Below are positions 1-8,237 of a DNA stretch of 46,749 nt, one piece after another. Where the stretch lies: contig JAFGVU010000062.1 of the NCBI GenBank assembly GCA_016937855.1, positions 1 to 46,749 on the forward strand, given 5' to 3'. The notes below the pieces were generated by a model, which was not told the origin of the DNA, ran no database searches, and saw only the letters and a program-made list of their open reading frames with translations. The position numbers and the translations under genes were made by a program. This stretch comes from Bacteroidales bacterium (GTDB lineage Bacteria; Bacteroidota; Bacteroidia; Bacteroidales; ML635J-15). Numbering within the stretch: position 1 is the stretch's first letter; each line of letters begins with the position of its first letter.

Positions 1-186
1 GCCAAACACATTATCCGAAAATAAAAAAAAATCAGCTTGTAGCAAAAATTTTGGGAATTACAAAACTGCAAAAACAGTGACAAAAAACCATCCGATTTTT
101 ACTAATTATAAACTAAAGCACTAAACTTACTTTACAAAATAAAAAAGCATATCGTTTATAAGTGTGCCGCACAAACCAAAAACTAA

Positions 187-1653
187 TTAGTCTTTTTTTC
201 CAATACAATAAAAGTTTCCATCCCTTGATGCAACATACAAGCGTTTATTGTGTATAATTGGCGTTGCTTCGCCTCTAATCTTGGAATTTTTTTCTAGTAA
301 TTTAAAATTGCATCTCTCATCATATTCAAACATATACAAACCATTATAAGTTAACACGATAAGTCTGTTTTCGGTAAAAATTGGAGTTGAAATTGATATC
401 CCTGTATTATACTTAAATATTAGTTGAGGTTTACGATGCTTTTGCAATTTATTTGGACACCAAACCGAGTCATCCGGATTTGTAAATTCATTATCGACGA
501 CATAAATATTACCGTCAATACCTACAAAAGCTGCAAGGGAATTTTGATTTTTTGAAATATACATATCATTTGTTGCACAGGAGCCAATTACTCCTCCCCT
601 CCAATCGGTAAAAACGCTATCACCTGTAGGATAAAACCACACTACACATGAATCCTGATGTTTTTTTGGGTCAATCAACATCGCTCCTCCTTTGCCGGAA
701 ATGTATTGTTTTTCTATAGAAATAAGAATACAACTATCGCGTGTAATAATTGGCGATCCATCCATATCGGAGCCGGTATAAAAAGAAAAATCTATTTCGC
801 CTTTTTTTCGGTTAAATCCATACAAATAACCAGCACCTGAAGTGATATAAATATGGTCTCCCAATAATGCAGGAGCGCTCTCATTAACCACATTATTATT
901 GTGTGCTCTCACATCGGTATCGGTATATAGTTTATGATTAAAAAACTCAATAGGCTGCTTTATTCCATCTTTAACACGAGCAGAATCGGGGTTTGGATTA
1001 AGTGAAACAAAAAATCCATTTTCCAAACCAATAAAAAGAGTGTCATCAATAATTAGAGCTGTTCCGTCCACATCACGACTAAACGAACCACCTTTTATTG
1101 AATTATATCGCCACAGCTCTTTACCGGTATAATAAGAAATTGCTCTATAGCTCGGAATAATTTTATCCCATACTTCTTTCCCAAATCCACGTCTGCTTCC
1201 CTGAAAGATCACATATTTATCAGGATCGTTTTTGTCTTTTAACGGGTTTTCCCAAATTGTTCCCGAACTTTTAATAACGTCATCATACTTATATTTCCAA
1301 ACAACTTCGCCGGTTTTAGCATTTATCTTTCTTAAATTATAATCGTATGCGCCCTGTAAAATAAATAGATTATCTCCTTCCTGAACGAGCATTGGTTGAC
1401 CTGTCCATCCGGCACCATACATTATTACGGTATCTCTAGCAGCATTTGGCATTACAGTTGGACCACCACCAAGTTTTGTTTTCCAGATAACATCAAGTTT
1501 CTCGGGAGCTTCATTACCGTAATAGTTACGTGTTTCATTGCCTAAAAATGTAGGAATAATTAGTTTTACACTATCTTGTGCTAAACAGTTTAAACACAAA
1601 ATAAAGAATAAATAGAATATATTAATCGAACGTAACACCGGGATACTCTGCAA
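187..1653 (-). CDS. Secreted PQQ-like beta-propeller (BamB-like) protein
   Basis: A 488-residue protein with repeated beta-propeller blades of the PQQ/BamB type: successive strands ending in patterns such as KTGEVVWKY, GKELWRY and GNIYVVD, and a final RDGNFYCIG. The N-terminus is hydrophobic (IFYLFFILCL) and ends in CLAQ, a typical signal peptidase I site in this phylum, so the protein is probably exported. There is no ATG at the 5' end: the frame opens with TTG at 1653, with a GTG at 1638 as alternative, and it overlaps the 3' end of the upstream M23 peptidase gene by about 30 bases. This points to co-transcription and coupled translation. Propellers of this kind usually serve as binding scaffolds. 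No catalytic motif is visible, and the role is unknown. Confidence 0.75.
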   Translation of the reverse strand: MQSIPVLRSINIFYLFFILCLNCLAQDSVKLIIPTFLGNETRNYYGNEAPEKLDVIWKTKLGGGPTVMPNAARDTVIMYGAGWTGQPMLVQEGDNLFILQGAYDYNLRKINAKTGEVVWKYKYDDVIKSSGTIWENPLKDKNDPDKYVIFQGSRRGFGKEVWDKIIPSYRAISYYTGKELWRYNSIKGGSFSRDVDGTALIIDDTLFIGLENGFFVSLNPNPDSARVKDGIKQPIEFFNHKLYTDTDVRAHNNNVVNESAPALLGDHIYITSGAGYLYGFNRKKGEIDFSFYTGSDMDGSPIITRDSCILISIEKQYISGKGGAMLIDPKKHQDSCVVWFYPTGDSVFTDWRGGVIGSCATNDMYISKNQNSLAAFVGIDGNIYVVDNEFTNPDDSVWCPNKLQKHRKPQLIFKYNTGISISTPIFTENRLIVLTYNGLYMFEYDERCNFKLLEKNSKIRGEATPIIHNKRLYVASRDGNFYCIGKKD

Positions 1654-2605
1654 GCTTTAGTATTTGTTCATATTCATCAGGAGTTGGAGCGAGCATATAT
1701 CGCAAAGGATTGACAGCAGCCCCATTTATTAAAATTTCGTAATGCAAGTGAGGTGCAGTAGAAAGTCCAGTACTACCAACTGTTCCTATTTGCTCACCTC
1801 GTTTTACTTTTTGGCCTTTTTTCACATTAATTGTGTATAAATGTGCGTAACGCGAAGACAATCCATTAACGCCATGATCGACGATTATTGAATTTCCATA
1901 TCCGCTACCGGTATTGTTTCGCTCAATATCTACAATAAGTCCATCACCCGAAGCATAAACAGGTGTTCCTTGTGGAGCAACTAAATCAAGTCCTTTGTGC
2001 ATATGAACCACACCTAAAATCGGATGCGGTCTGTATCCAAAAAACGAGCCTATTCTTGCCAATTCATTTACATGAATAGGTTGTAAAATTGGCAAAGCCT
2101 TATACAGTTCTTTTCTTTCCTTTATCTCATTAATAAGATCATTGTATGATAAAGATTGTATATTTAACTTGTTTTCAACTTTATCAAGTTTCTTAGCAAC
2201 ATCCTTAACGATCTCTGTGCTTTCGAATCCTTCCAGATGCTTATATCTGTTTGTTCCTCCAACACCTGAATTTCTTATTGTAAATGGAATACTGTCTTGC
2301 TGAAATGTTGTACGATAAATGTAATTATCTCTCTCTGCAATGTCCTCAAGAAGCACATCAGCTTCAGTAAGACGTTGATTCATCTTTTCAAAGTTCTCTT
2401 TAAGGTATTTATTCTCGTTTCTCAAAACCTTTTCTTCGGGAGATTCAAATACAACGATATAAAGAAACATAATCAGTGCTCCAAAAATTACAGATGAAAT
2501 CGTATAAGGTATAAGTTTTATTAAAGATCTTTTAAGACTAAACTTAATCTTCTCATACTGAAGCGTTTCGGGATTATATTTGTACTTTGGTTTTAAAAAC
2601 TTCAT
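1622..2605 (-). CDS. M23 family metallopeptidase, membrane-anchored
   Basis: A 327-residue cell-wall endopeptidase-type protein. It has a short cytoplasmic N-terminus, one membrane segment (about residues 33-53, ending FLYIVVF), a coiled-coil stretch (about 57-95) and a C-terminal LytM/M23 domain. The domain shows the zinc-binding HKGLD motif and the terminal HLHYE motif, so the catalytic site looks intact. Such proteins cleave peptidoglycan cross-links or act as activators on the periplasmic side. The gene is divergent from alaS, an arrangement often seen in Bacteroidetes, and is followed by an overlapping beta-propeller gene. An ATG start sits about 40 bases downstream of a well-formed promoter on the minus strand. 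Confidence 0.9.
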   Translation of the reverse strand: MKFLKPKYKYNPETLQYEKIKFSLKRSLIKLIPYTISSVIFGALIMFLYIVVFESPEEKVLRNENKYLKENFEKMNQRLTEADVLLEDIAERDNYIYRTTFQQDSIPFTIRNSGVGGTNRYKHLEGFESTEIVKDVAKKLDKVENKLNIQSLSYNDLINEIKERKELYKALPILQPIHVNELARIGSFFGYRPHPILGVVHMHKGLDLVAPQGTPVYASGDGLIVDIERNNTGSGYGNSIIVDHGVNGLSSRYAHLYTINVKKGQKVKRGEQIGTVGSTGLSTAPHLHYEILINGAAVNPLRYMLAPTPDEYEQILKLAEYPGVTFD

Positions 2606-2642
2606 TTATTTTCTTTCTTTTATCCGAATAACGATAAAATTT

Positions 2643-2673
2643 TATGCAAATTTAAGAAAATCCTCTAAATTTG
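2643..2673 (+). promoter_or_regulatory. Promoter of alaS, overlapping the divergent one
   Basis: On the plus strand a perfect TAAATTTG lies at 2666-2673, with only a weak upstream box (TATG at 2643-2646, 19-base spacer). It shares almost all of its sequence with the M23 promoter on the other strand, so the two polymerases probably cannot occupy the site at once. Confidence 0.5.
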
Positions 2674-2677
2674 CAAA
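2647..2677 (-). promoter_or_regulatory. Promoter of the M23 peptidase gene
   Basis: Read on the minus strand there is TTTG at 2677-2674, a 19-base spacer, then TAAATTTG at 2654-2647. This matches the Bacteroidetes sigma-70-type consensus (TTTG, 19-21 bp, TAnnTTTG). Confidence 0.65.
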
Positions 2678-2721
2678 TTCTAAAAAAGGAAAATATACGT
2701 AAGTCTATAAAAATACATAAA

Positions 2722-5355
2722 ATGATGAATTCTAAGCAGATACGGAACAGTTTTAAGGAATATTTTGAGAGTAAAGGACATAAAATCGTACCCAGCGACT
2801 CGATGATACTAAAAGGAGACCCTACATTGATGTTTACTAATGCAGGCATGAACCAGTTTAAAGATATATTTTTAGATATCCGAAAACCAAATTCGTTGCG
2901 AGTTGCTAATTCCCAAAAGTGCTTGAGAGTTTCCGGCAAGCATAACGATTTAGAGGATGTTGGACGTGACACTTACCATCACACAATGTTCGAGATGCTT
3001 GGCAATTGGTCGTTTGGTGATTATTTTAAAGCAGAAGCTATTGCCTTTGCATGGGATTACCTAACCAATGTTCTCAAAATATCAAAAGAAAATCTTTATG
3101 TTACAGTTTTTGGTGGAGCAAGCGAAGACAATATGCCAATCGACACAGAAGCAGAAGAAATTTGGCTAAAATATGTCGAGAAAGACAAAATTATCTATGG
3201 ATCTAAAAAGGACAATTTTTGGGAAATGGGCGACACCGGACCATGTGGACCTTGTTCCGAGATACATATAGACTTACGTGATGAAAGCGAAAAATCAAAA
3301 ATCCCGGGAAGAGAGTTGGTAAATATGGATCATCACGAGGTCATAGAAATCTGGAACCTTGTGTTTATCCAATTTAATCGAAAATCAGACGGAAGTTTAG
3401 AGTCTTTACCTGCAAAACATGTTGATACAGGAATGGGTTTTGAGCGATTATGTGCAGTTCTACAAGGGAAAAAATCAAATTACGACACAGATCTTTTTCA
3501 GGTATTAATTGGTGAGATCACTAAAATATCAGGAAAACAATATGGGCTAGACGCTAAAACCGATATCGCCTTAAGAGTGGTTTCCGACCACCTTAGAGCT
3601 GTTTCTTTTGCTATTGCTGATGGACAATTACCCTCTAATAATAAAGCCGGTTATGTAATCCGCAGAATATTGCGTCGAGCAGTTAGATATGCATACTCCT
3701 TCCTCGATATTAAAGAGCCATTTATGTTTACTATGGTAGATATTTTGGCTGATTTAATGGGTGAGTCTTTTCCTGAGATTGTATCTCAAAAGGAACTTGT
3801 ATCAAATGTTATTAAAGAAGAGGAGACGGTTTTTTTAAGAACCTTGGAAAAAGGGATAAAACTTTTGGATACCGAAATGCAAAAGCTAAAAAATCAAGGT
3901 AAAACAGAAATTGGCGGCAAAGAAGCATTTATTTTATACGACACTTTTGGATTTCCACTTGATCTAACCGAGTTAATCTCTCGAGAAAATGGTTTTACAA
4001 TAAATATCGAAGAGTTTAACTCAGAAATGAAGCAACAAAAAGACCGAGCCCGAAACGCTGCCGATGTAGATACCGGAGATTGGGTAGTCGTAGATGCAAA
4101 TGCTGATGACTGCGAATTTGTGGGATATGATCAACTTGAGGCAAATATCAAAATCACAAAGTACAGAAAAATTGAACAAAAAAAATCTATTCAATATCAG
4201 CTTGTGTTTAACAAGACGCCTTTTTATTCTGAATCGGGCGGACAAGTTGGTGATGTCGGATATATTGAAAGTGGCGATAAAAAATACTCAATTGTAAATA
4301 CAATTAAGGAACACAATCAGATAATTCATATTTTAAAACAACTACCCGAAAACACAAATGCTAAGTTTAAAGCTGTTGTTAGTGAACAAAAAAGAACAGC
4401 AACCGCATCAAATCATACCGCTACGCACTTATTGCATCATGCATTGCGCAAAGTTTTAGGAACACATGTTGAACAAAAAGGCTCACTTGTTGACAGCGAA
4501 AGACTACGATTCGATTTCTCTCATTTTAATAAAATGACAGACGAAGAAATACGAAAAGTTGAAATTATGGTCAATAAAATGATACGTGAAGATATTTCCA
4601 GAAGCGAAAAACGGGAAATGACCATGGACGATGCAAAATCAATGGGAGCCATTTCGCTTTTCGGCGAAAAATATGGCGATAAAGTTCGCGTAATCAAGTT
4701 TGGCGATTCCATTGAACTCTGTGGTGGAACTCACTCCGAAAGCACCGGACGTATAGGGTTTTTTAAGATAGTATCAGAAGGTGGAATAGCAGCAGGAATA
4801 AGACGTATCGAAGCTATTACCGGCGAAGCTGCCGAAAACTTGATTCTTAGCAAACTTGATGAGCTAAACAATATTGCCGAACTATTCAATAACTCAAAGG
4901 ATCTTCGTTCAGCTGTAGAAAATATGCTTGAAGAAAACTCCAAACTTAAAAAGCAAATAGAACAGTTTAGACTCGCTGAAATAAAAATATTGAAAAAAGA
5001 ATTGATTGGTAAGTCCGAAATTATTAATGGGATAAATCTTATTGCTCAAAAAGTTGAAGTTGAAACAAGTAACGATTTAAAAGAAATTTGTGCACAACTT
5101 CGAGGTGAGCTATCTTCTTTTGCATGTGTTTTAGGTGCTGTTATTGACCATAAACCAGCCTTGGCAATTGCCTTTTCGGAAGATTTAACAAAAGAAAAAG
5201 GAATGCATGCAGGTAATTTAATTCGTGAAACTGCTAAACTAGTACAAGGTGGTGGCGGCGGACAAGCATTTATTGCTACTGCAGGTGGTAATAATCCCGA
5301 TGGAGTCCCTGATGCAATTGAGTTTGCTAAGAAGGAGATATTGGGTAAGATATAG
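2722..5355 (+). CDS. alaS: Alanine--tRNA ligase
   Basis: Charges tRNA-Ala with alanine in the cytoplasm. From the ATG at 2722 (another follows at 2725) the protein has 877 residues, normal for bacterial AlaRS; the frame is open further upstream, but only from a TTG inside the promoter. The class II catalytic domain is recognisable from FTNAGMNQFKDIFL and HHTMFEMLGNWSFGDYF. The editing domain carries HTATHLLHHAL and the CGGTH metal-binding residues, so misacylation proofreading should be intact. The C-terminal DHHA1-type domain ends with GGGGGQAFIATAGG. The gene stands alone, divergent from the M23 peptidase, and is followed by a repeat-filled gap. Confidence 0.98.
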   Translation: MMNSKQIRNSFKEYFESKGHKIVPSDSMILKGDPTLMFTNAGMNQFKDIFLDIRKPNSLRVANSQKCLRVSGKHNDLEDVGRDTYHHTMFEMLGNWSFGDYFKAEAIAFAWDYLTNVLKISKENLYVTVFGGASEDNMPIDTEAEEIWLKYVEKDKIIYGSKKDNFWEMGDTGPCGPCSEIHIDLRDESEKSKIPGRELVNMDHHEVIEIWNLVFIQFNRKSDGSLESLPAKHVDTGMGFERLCAVLQGKKSNYDTDLFQVLIGEITKISGKQYGLDAKTDIALRVVSDHLRAVSFAIADGQLPSNNKAGYVIRRILRRAVRYAYSFLDIKEPFMFTMVDILADLMGESFPEIVSQKELVSNVIKEEETVFLRTLEKGIKLLDTEMQKLKNQGKTEIGGKEAFILYDTFGFPLDLTELISRENGFTINIEEFNSEMKQQKDRARNAADVDTGDWVVVDANADDCEFVGYDQLEANIKITKYRKIEQKKSIQYQLVFNKTPFYSESGGQVGDVGYIESGDKKYSIVNTIKEHNQIIHILKQLPENTNAKFKAVVSEQKRTATASNHTATHLLHHALRKVLGTHVEQKGSLVDSERLRFDFSHFNKMTDEEIRKVEIMVNKMIREDISRSEKREMTMDDAKSMGAISLFGEKYGDKVRVIKFGDSIELCGGTHSESTGRIGFFKIVSEGGIAAGIRRIEAITGEAAENLILSKLDELNNIAELFNNSKDLRSAVENMLEENSKLKKQIEQFRLAEIKILKKELIGKSEIINGINLIAQKVEVETSNDLKEICAQLRGELSSFACVLGAVIDHKPALAIAFSEDLTKEKGMHAGNLIRETAKLVQGGGGGQAFIATAGGNNPDGVPDAIEFAKKEILGKI

Positions 5356-5370
5356 TGTGTAAATGGTATT

Positions 5371-5589
5371 AGCCACGGATTTTATGCCACGAACACATGG
5401 ACAAAAAAGGATAGCCACGGATGGTTCTACAAGCTCACCAGAACTGCACGGATGAAAGGAATTTATGTAGCACGAATGAAAAGTTATTAGTGCATTAGTG
5501 GCGAAAAAAAGGATGCCACGGATACACGAATAAAAAGGATAGCCACGGATAAATGGGTTGTAGAATCGCCAAAGATTAACACAGATTAT
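5371..5589. repeat. Cluster of GCCACGGAT-type dispersed repeats
   Basis: The gap after alaS holds four copies of GCCACGGAT (5372-5380, 5414-5422, 5515-5523, 5542-5550), two or three of them preceded by AAAAAGGAT, plus variants such as CACGAATGAA and AAGATTAACACAGATT. Sequence of this style, related to strings like CACGGATTAACACGGAT, is a known dispersed intergenic repeat type in environmental bacteria. A 135-codon frame on the minus strand is only a translation of these repeats. Confidence 0.7.
5416..5454. repeat. 23-bp insert flanked by an 8-bp direct duplication
   Basis: CACGGATG occurs at 5416-5423 and again at 5447-5454. Between them is a 23-base segment, GTTCTACAAGCTCACCAGAA plus CTG, with short inverted ends GTTCT/AGAAC. 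The layout looks like a short mobile repeat that entered the GCCACGGAT cluster and duplicated its target. Confidence 0.55.
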
Positions 5590-5651
5590 AAAAGGTGGCT
5601 GAGGGTTTTGTTGTTTATATGAAACGACAAAATGTCTCGAAGCCACCTTTT
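5590..5651. repeat. Dispersed inverted-repeat element, copy A
   Basis: AAAAGGTGGCT at 5590-5600 and AGCCACCTTTT at 5641-5651 form perfect 11-base inverted ends around about 40 bases. Internal strings GAGGG and TGTCTCGAAG recur in a second copy at 9233-9282. The right end supplies the stop codon region of dinB, so the element may also act as a transcription boundary between the convergent alaS and dinB genes. Confidence 0.65.
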
Positions 5652-6792
5652 ACCAAGAGTTCCCCTTTCGGATAATTCTTTCGCCGTATTTTTTTCGGAT
5701 ATTATCTAGGCTCATATAAAGTTTAATCATTTCAGGAGTATCCTCGAACAGGTTTAGTTGTGGCGTTCCTCGAATTAGTTTTGTAAATCTTATGCCCACG
5801 AGACGTATTAAAACTCTGCGACTGTATAATTTTGCAAAAAGCTCTTTAACAGTAGGAATAAGAACATGGTCGAAGGCTGTATATGGGATTGATTTTTGCA
5901 AAGTATGTGTATCAAAATCGGAATAACGGATTTTTACTACAACGCAAGATGTTAGCCATTGTTCTTTGCGGAGCTTATAAGCAAGTTTTACAGCCATTCC
6001 GGAAATCAGGTCGTTGATATGATTGACATCAATAGTATCGTGTTCAAAAGTTGTTTCGCTACCTATTGACTTACGCTCGGAGTAGGTAAAAACAGGAGTA
6101 TTATCAATGCCGTTGGCTTTTTCCCAAAGTGACTTTCCATTTTTTCCAAGTAGATTTTCGATCATTGTGGGAGGAATCTGCCTTATAGTTTTGATATCGG
6201 CAATACCCATTCCGCGCAATATGCTATATGTTTTTTTGCCAAGCATCGGAATTTTTTTGATAGAAAGCGGATCGAGAAATTGATTTACTATGGGCATATC
6301 GACACACATTTCGCCAAAAGGTTTTGCCTCGCCTGTTGCGATCTTTGCAACAGTTTTATTTACCGACAATCCAAACGATATTGGCAAACCAGTATTTTTT
6401 ACAATTTTATCCTTAAGCTCTTTTGTCCATTTGTAACTTCCATAAAATCTATCCATTCCTGTAATATCGAGATAGTGTTCATCTATGCTTGCTTTTTCGT
6501 AAACCGGAGCATCTTCGGCAATAATGTCTGTTACAGTTTTTGAGTACTTGGAATACATTTCCATATCGCCCCGAATAAATATTGCATCAGGACATAAATA
6601 TCTTGCCATTTTTGAAGGCATTCCTGATCTCACGCCAAAATATCTGGCTTCGTAGCTACATGCGGAAACCACACCACGATCCGAGCCACCTCCTACAACA
6701 ATTGGCAAACCGCTCAAACGACTATTCTTGAGTCTCTCGACAGAGACAAAAAAACTATCCAAATCCATGTGAACAATATTACGCGAGCTCAT
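5650..6792 (-). CDS. dinB: DNA polymerase IV (Y-family)
   Basis: Error-prone translesion polymerase of the DinB/Pol IV family, 380 residues, within the usual range. The N-terminus has the metal-binding HMDLDSFFVSVE motif. The second catalytic motif reads ASIDEHYLD, with His in place of the more common Ala, as in a subset of the family. Helix-hairpin-helix and little-finger regions follow, and a QLNLF string near the C-terminus fits a beta-clamp binding motif. ATG start at 6792. It is convergent with alaS, and its 3' end is embedded in a dispersed repeat. No LexA-like box was recognised upstream. Confidence 0.95.
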   Translation of the reverse strand: MSSRNIVHMDLDSFFVSVERLKNSRLSGLPIVVGGGSDRGVVSACSYEARYFGVRSGMPSKMARYLCPDAIFIRGDMEMYSKYSKTVTDIIAEDAPVYEKASIDEHYLDITGMDRFYGSYKWTKELKDKIVKNTGLPISFGLSVNKTVAKIATGEAKPFGEMCVDMPIVNQFLDPLSIKKIPMLGKKTYSILRGMGIADIKTIRQIPPTMIENLLGKNGKSLWEKANGIDNTPVFTYSERKSIGSETTFEHDTIDVNHINDLISGMAVKLAYKLRKEQWLTSCVVVKIRYSDFDTHTLQKSIPYTAFDHVLIPTVKELFAKLYSRRVLIRLVGIRFTKLIRGTPQLNLFEDTPEMIKLYMSLDNIRKKYGERIIRKGNSW

Positions 6793-6950
6793 AATGATTA
6801 TTTTTTAATCTTTTTTATGAGTACAATATAAACATTTTTTTGATTGTGTGACGAAAAACACAATGTTTTTACAAAAGAAAGTAGAATTATAATTTTAATA
6901 CAAGTTTACTCTTTTATGAATAGAAATTAAATGTAACACGATTCGTCTAA

Positions 6951-7045
6951 GTGCATAAATTAAGTAAAATATATGCAGCATAGTGCATATTTTTAATAAA
7001 ATATATGCAGAAAAGTGCATAATTTTGATGAAATACTTGCATTTA
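6951..7045. promoter_or_regulatory. 32-bp-periodic operator-like array upstream of the DUF4143 ATPase
   Basis: GTGCATA occurs at 6951, 6983 and 7015, exactly 32 bases apart. ATATATGCAG occurs at 6969 and 7001 with a two-mismatch copy at 7033, again 32 apart. Within a unit the halves form a dyad, TATGCA-6 bases-TGCATA (6972-6989 and 7004-7021). Three helical turns per unit and nearness to the promoter suggest cooperative binding of a dimeric regulator. Confidence 0.6.
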
Positions 7046-7067
7046 CGTTTGTTTTTGCTTATCTTTG
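7037..7067 (+). promoter_or_regulatory. Promoter of the DUF4143 ATPase gene
   Basis: TATCTTTG at 7060-7067 matches the Bacteroidetes -7 box, with TTGC at 7037-7040 as a weak upstream box about 19-20 bases away. The upstream box lies inside the third, degenerate unit of the 32-bp array, so a bound regulator would compete with polymerase. Confidence 0.5.
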
Positions 7068-7080
7068 TAAAAATTAAATT

Positions 7081-8205
7081 ATGTATAACAGGAAAATAGA
7101 AGATAGGATTAGAGCAGCATTTGACTTGAATAAAGTAGTTGTTTTGCTTGGAGCCAGAAGAGTTGGAAAAACTACTCTGGTAAAAAAAATAATTAATGAT
7201 TCTCCTAATTCAAGATATATAAATTGCGAATTGCTTGAAAATAGCGAATTATTACAAACAACTAGTTCCGAGAAGCTTTTTTCGTTTATCGGTTCCTACA
7301 AGTATGTGGTTTTTGATGAAGCTCAAAGTATTCCTAATATTGGAAACGTATTGAAGATTATTCATGATACTTTTCCTGACATAAAAATTATTGCAACCGG
7401 CTCATCGGAACTAAGTTTAAAGCAAGAGTCGGGTGAGCCTCTTACAGGAAGGTCACGTTTTTTTACTATGACACCGTTTTCGTTTAGTGAGCTTGTTGAA
7501 AATGAAGATTTGCTTTTTGCAAGTTCAAAACTTGATAATATCCTGAGGTTTGGAACATACCCAGATGTATATAATAAGCATGAAGAATATGCTATTGAGG
7601 AGTTAGATAATATTGCATCGAATTATCTGTACAAAGATGTGCTTCAATTCGAAAGATTGAAGAAACCTGAAATCTTGTATAATCTCCTTAAGCTGCTTGC
7701 ATTTCAGATAGGAAGTGAAGTGTCATTAAATGAGCTATCAAATAAGCTTAATGTGCATGTTAATACTGTAAAAAGATATATCGAATTGCTCGAAAGTAGT
7801 TTCGTAATTTTTGGACTGTCTGCCTTAAGCAATAATCCAAAAAATGAAATTGGGAAAAACAAAAAGTATTATTTCTACGATTGTGGCATCAGGAACTCAA
7901 TTATCCGCAACTTTAATCCTCTTACTTTTAGAAATGATATCGGACATCTTTGGGAGAACTACTTTATATCGGAAATGCATAAAAAAAACTATAATTCCGG
8001 GAAACTTGTAAATTCATATTTCTGGCGAAACTACCAAAAGAAAGAAATTGATTATATCGAGGAATATGGAGGAGAGCTAAAGCTCTTTGAATGTAAATAT
8101 AGTCCAAGTAGAAAAGTTAAGATCCCTACAGATTTTAAAAACAACTATACAGACTATGAGTTTAATGTTGTAAGTACAGACAATTATTGGAAATTTTTGG
8201 AGTAG
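7081..8205 (+). CDS. AAA ATPase with DUF4143 domain
   Basis: A 374-residue P-loop protein of the AAA_14/DUF4143 family. The Walker A motif is GARRVGKTTL (about residues 24-33) and Walker B is YVVFDEAQ. After the ATPase region comes a helix-turn-helix-like segment (NELSNKLNVHVNTVKRYIELL), then a C-terminal DUF4143 part with KEIDYIEEYGGELKLFECKY, which resembles a nuclease-fold D...ExK core. Family members are widespread, often multicopy, and of unclear function; some are thought to be tied to mobile DNA or defence. The gene stands alone behind an unusual operator-like array. Confidence 0.85.
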   Translation: MYNRKIEDRIRAAFDLNKVVVLLGARRVGKTTLVKKIINDSPNSRYINCELLENSELLQTTSSEKLFSFIGSYKYVVFDEAQSIPNIGNVLKIIHDTFPDIKIIATGSSELSLKQESGEPLTGRSRFFTMTPFSFSELVENEDLLFASSKLDNILRFGTYPDVYNKHEEYAIEELDNIASNYLYKDVLQFERLKKPEILYNLLKLLAFQIGSEVSLNELSNKLNVHVNTVKRYIELLESSFVIFGLSALSNNPKNEIGKNKKYYFYDCGIRNSIIRNFNPLTFRNDIGHLWENYFISEMHKKNYNSGKLVNSYFWRNYQKKEIDYIEEYGGELKLFECKYSPSRKVKIPTDFKNNYTDYEFNVVSTDNYWKFLE

Positions 8206-8207
8206 AA

Positions 8208-8231
8208 AGTTAAACAGTTTAACCGTTTACC
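8208..8231. repeat. Short dispersed repeat (GTTTAACCGTTTACC type)
   Basis: The string GTTAAACAGTTTAACCGTTT between convergent genes recurs in part, inverted, near 9291-9303 (ACGGTTAAACTG) and as a variant at 16523-16551. Confidence 0.45.
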
Positions 8232-8237
8232 CCTTCC

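Noticed and set aside
1-186. Gene or RNA at the left edge
   Set aside because: AT-rich sequence without a credible frame or a clear hairpin; nothing supported.
5239-5646. 135-codon frame on the minus strand after alaS
   Set aside because: It is a translation of the GCCACGGAT and related repeats and overlaps the end of alaS; not a gene.
6951-7045. Possible mini CRISPR array
   Set aside because: The 32-base periodicity is a direct tandem repeat without unique spacers, and no cas gene is present; better explained as operators.
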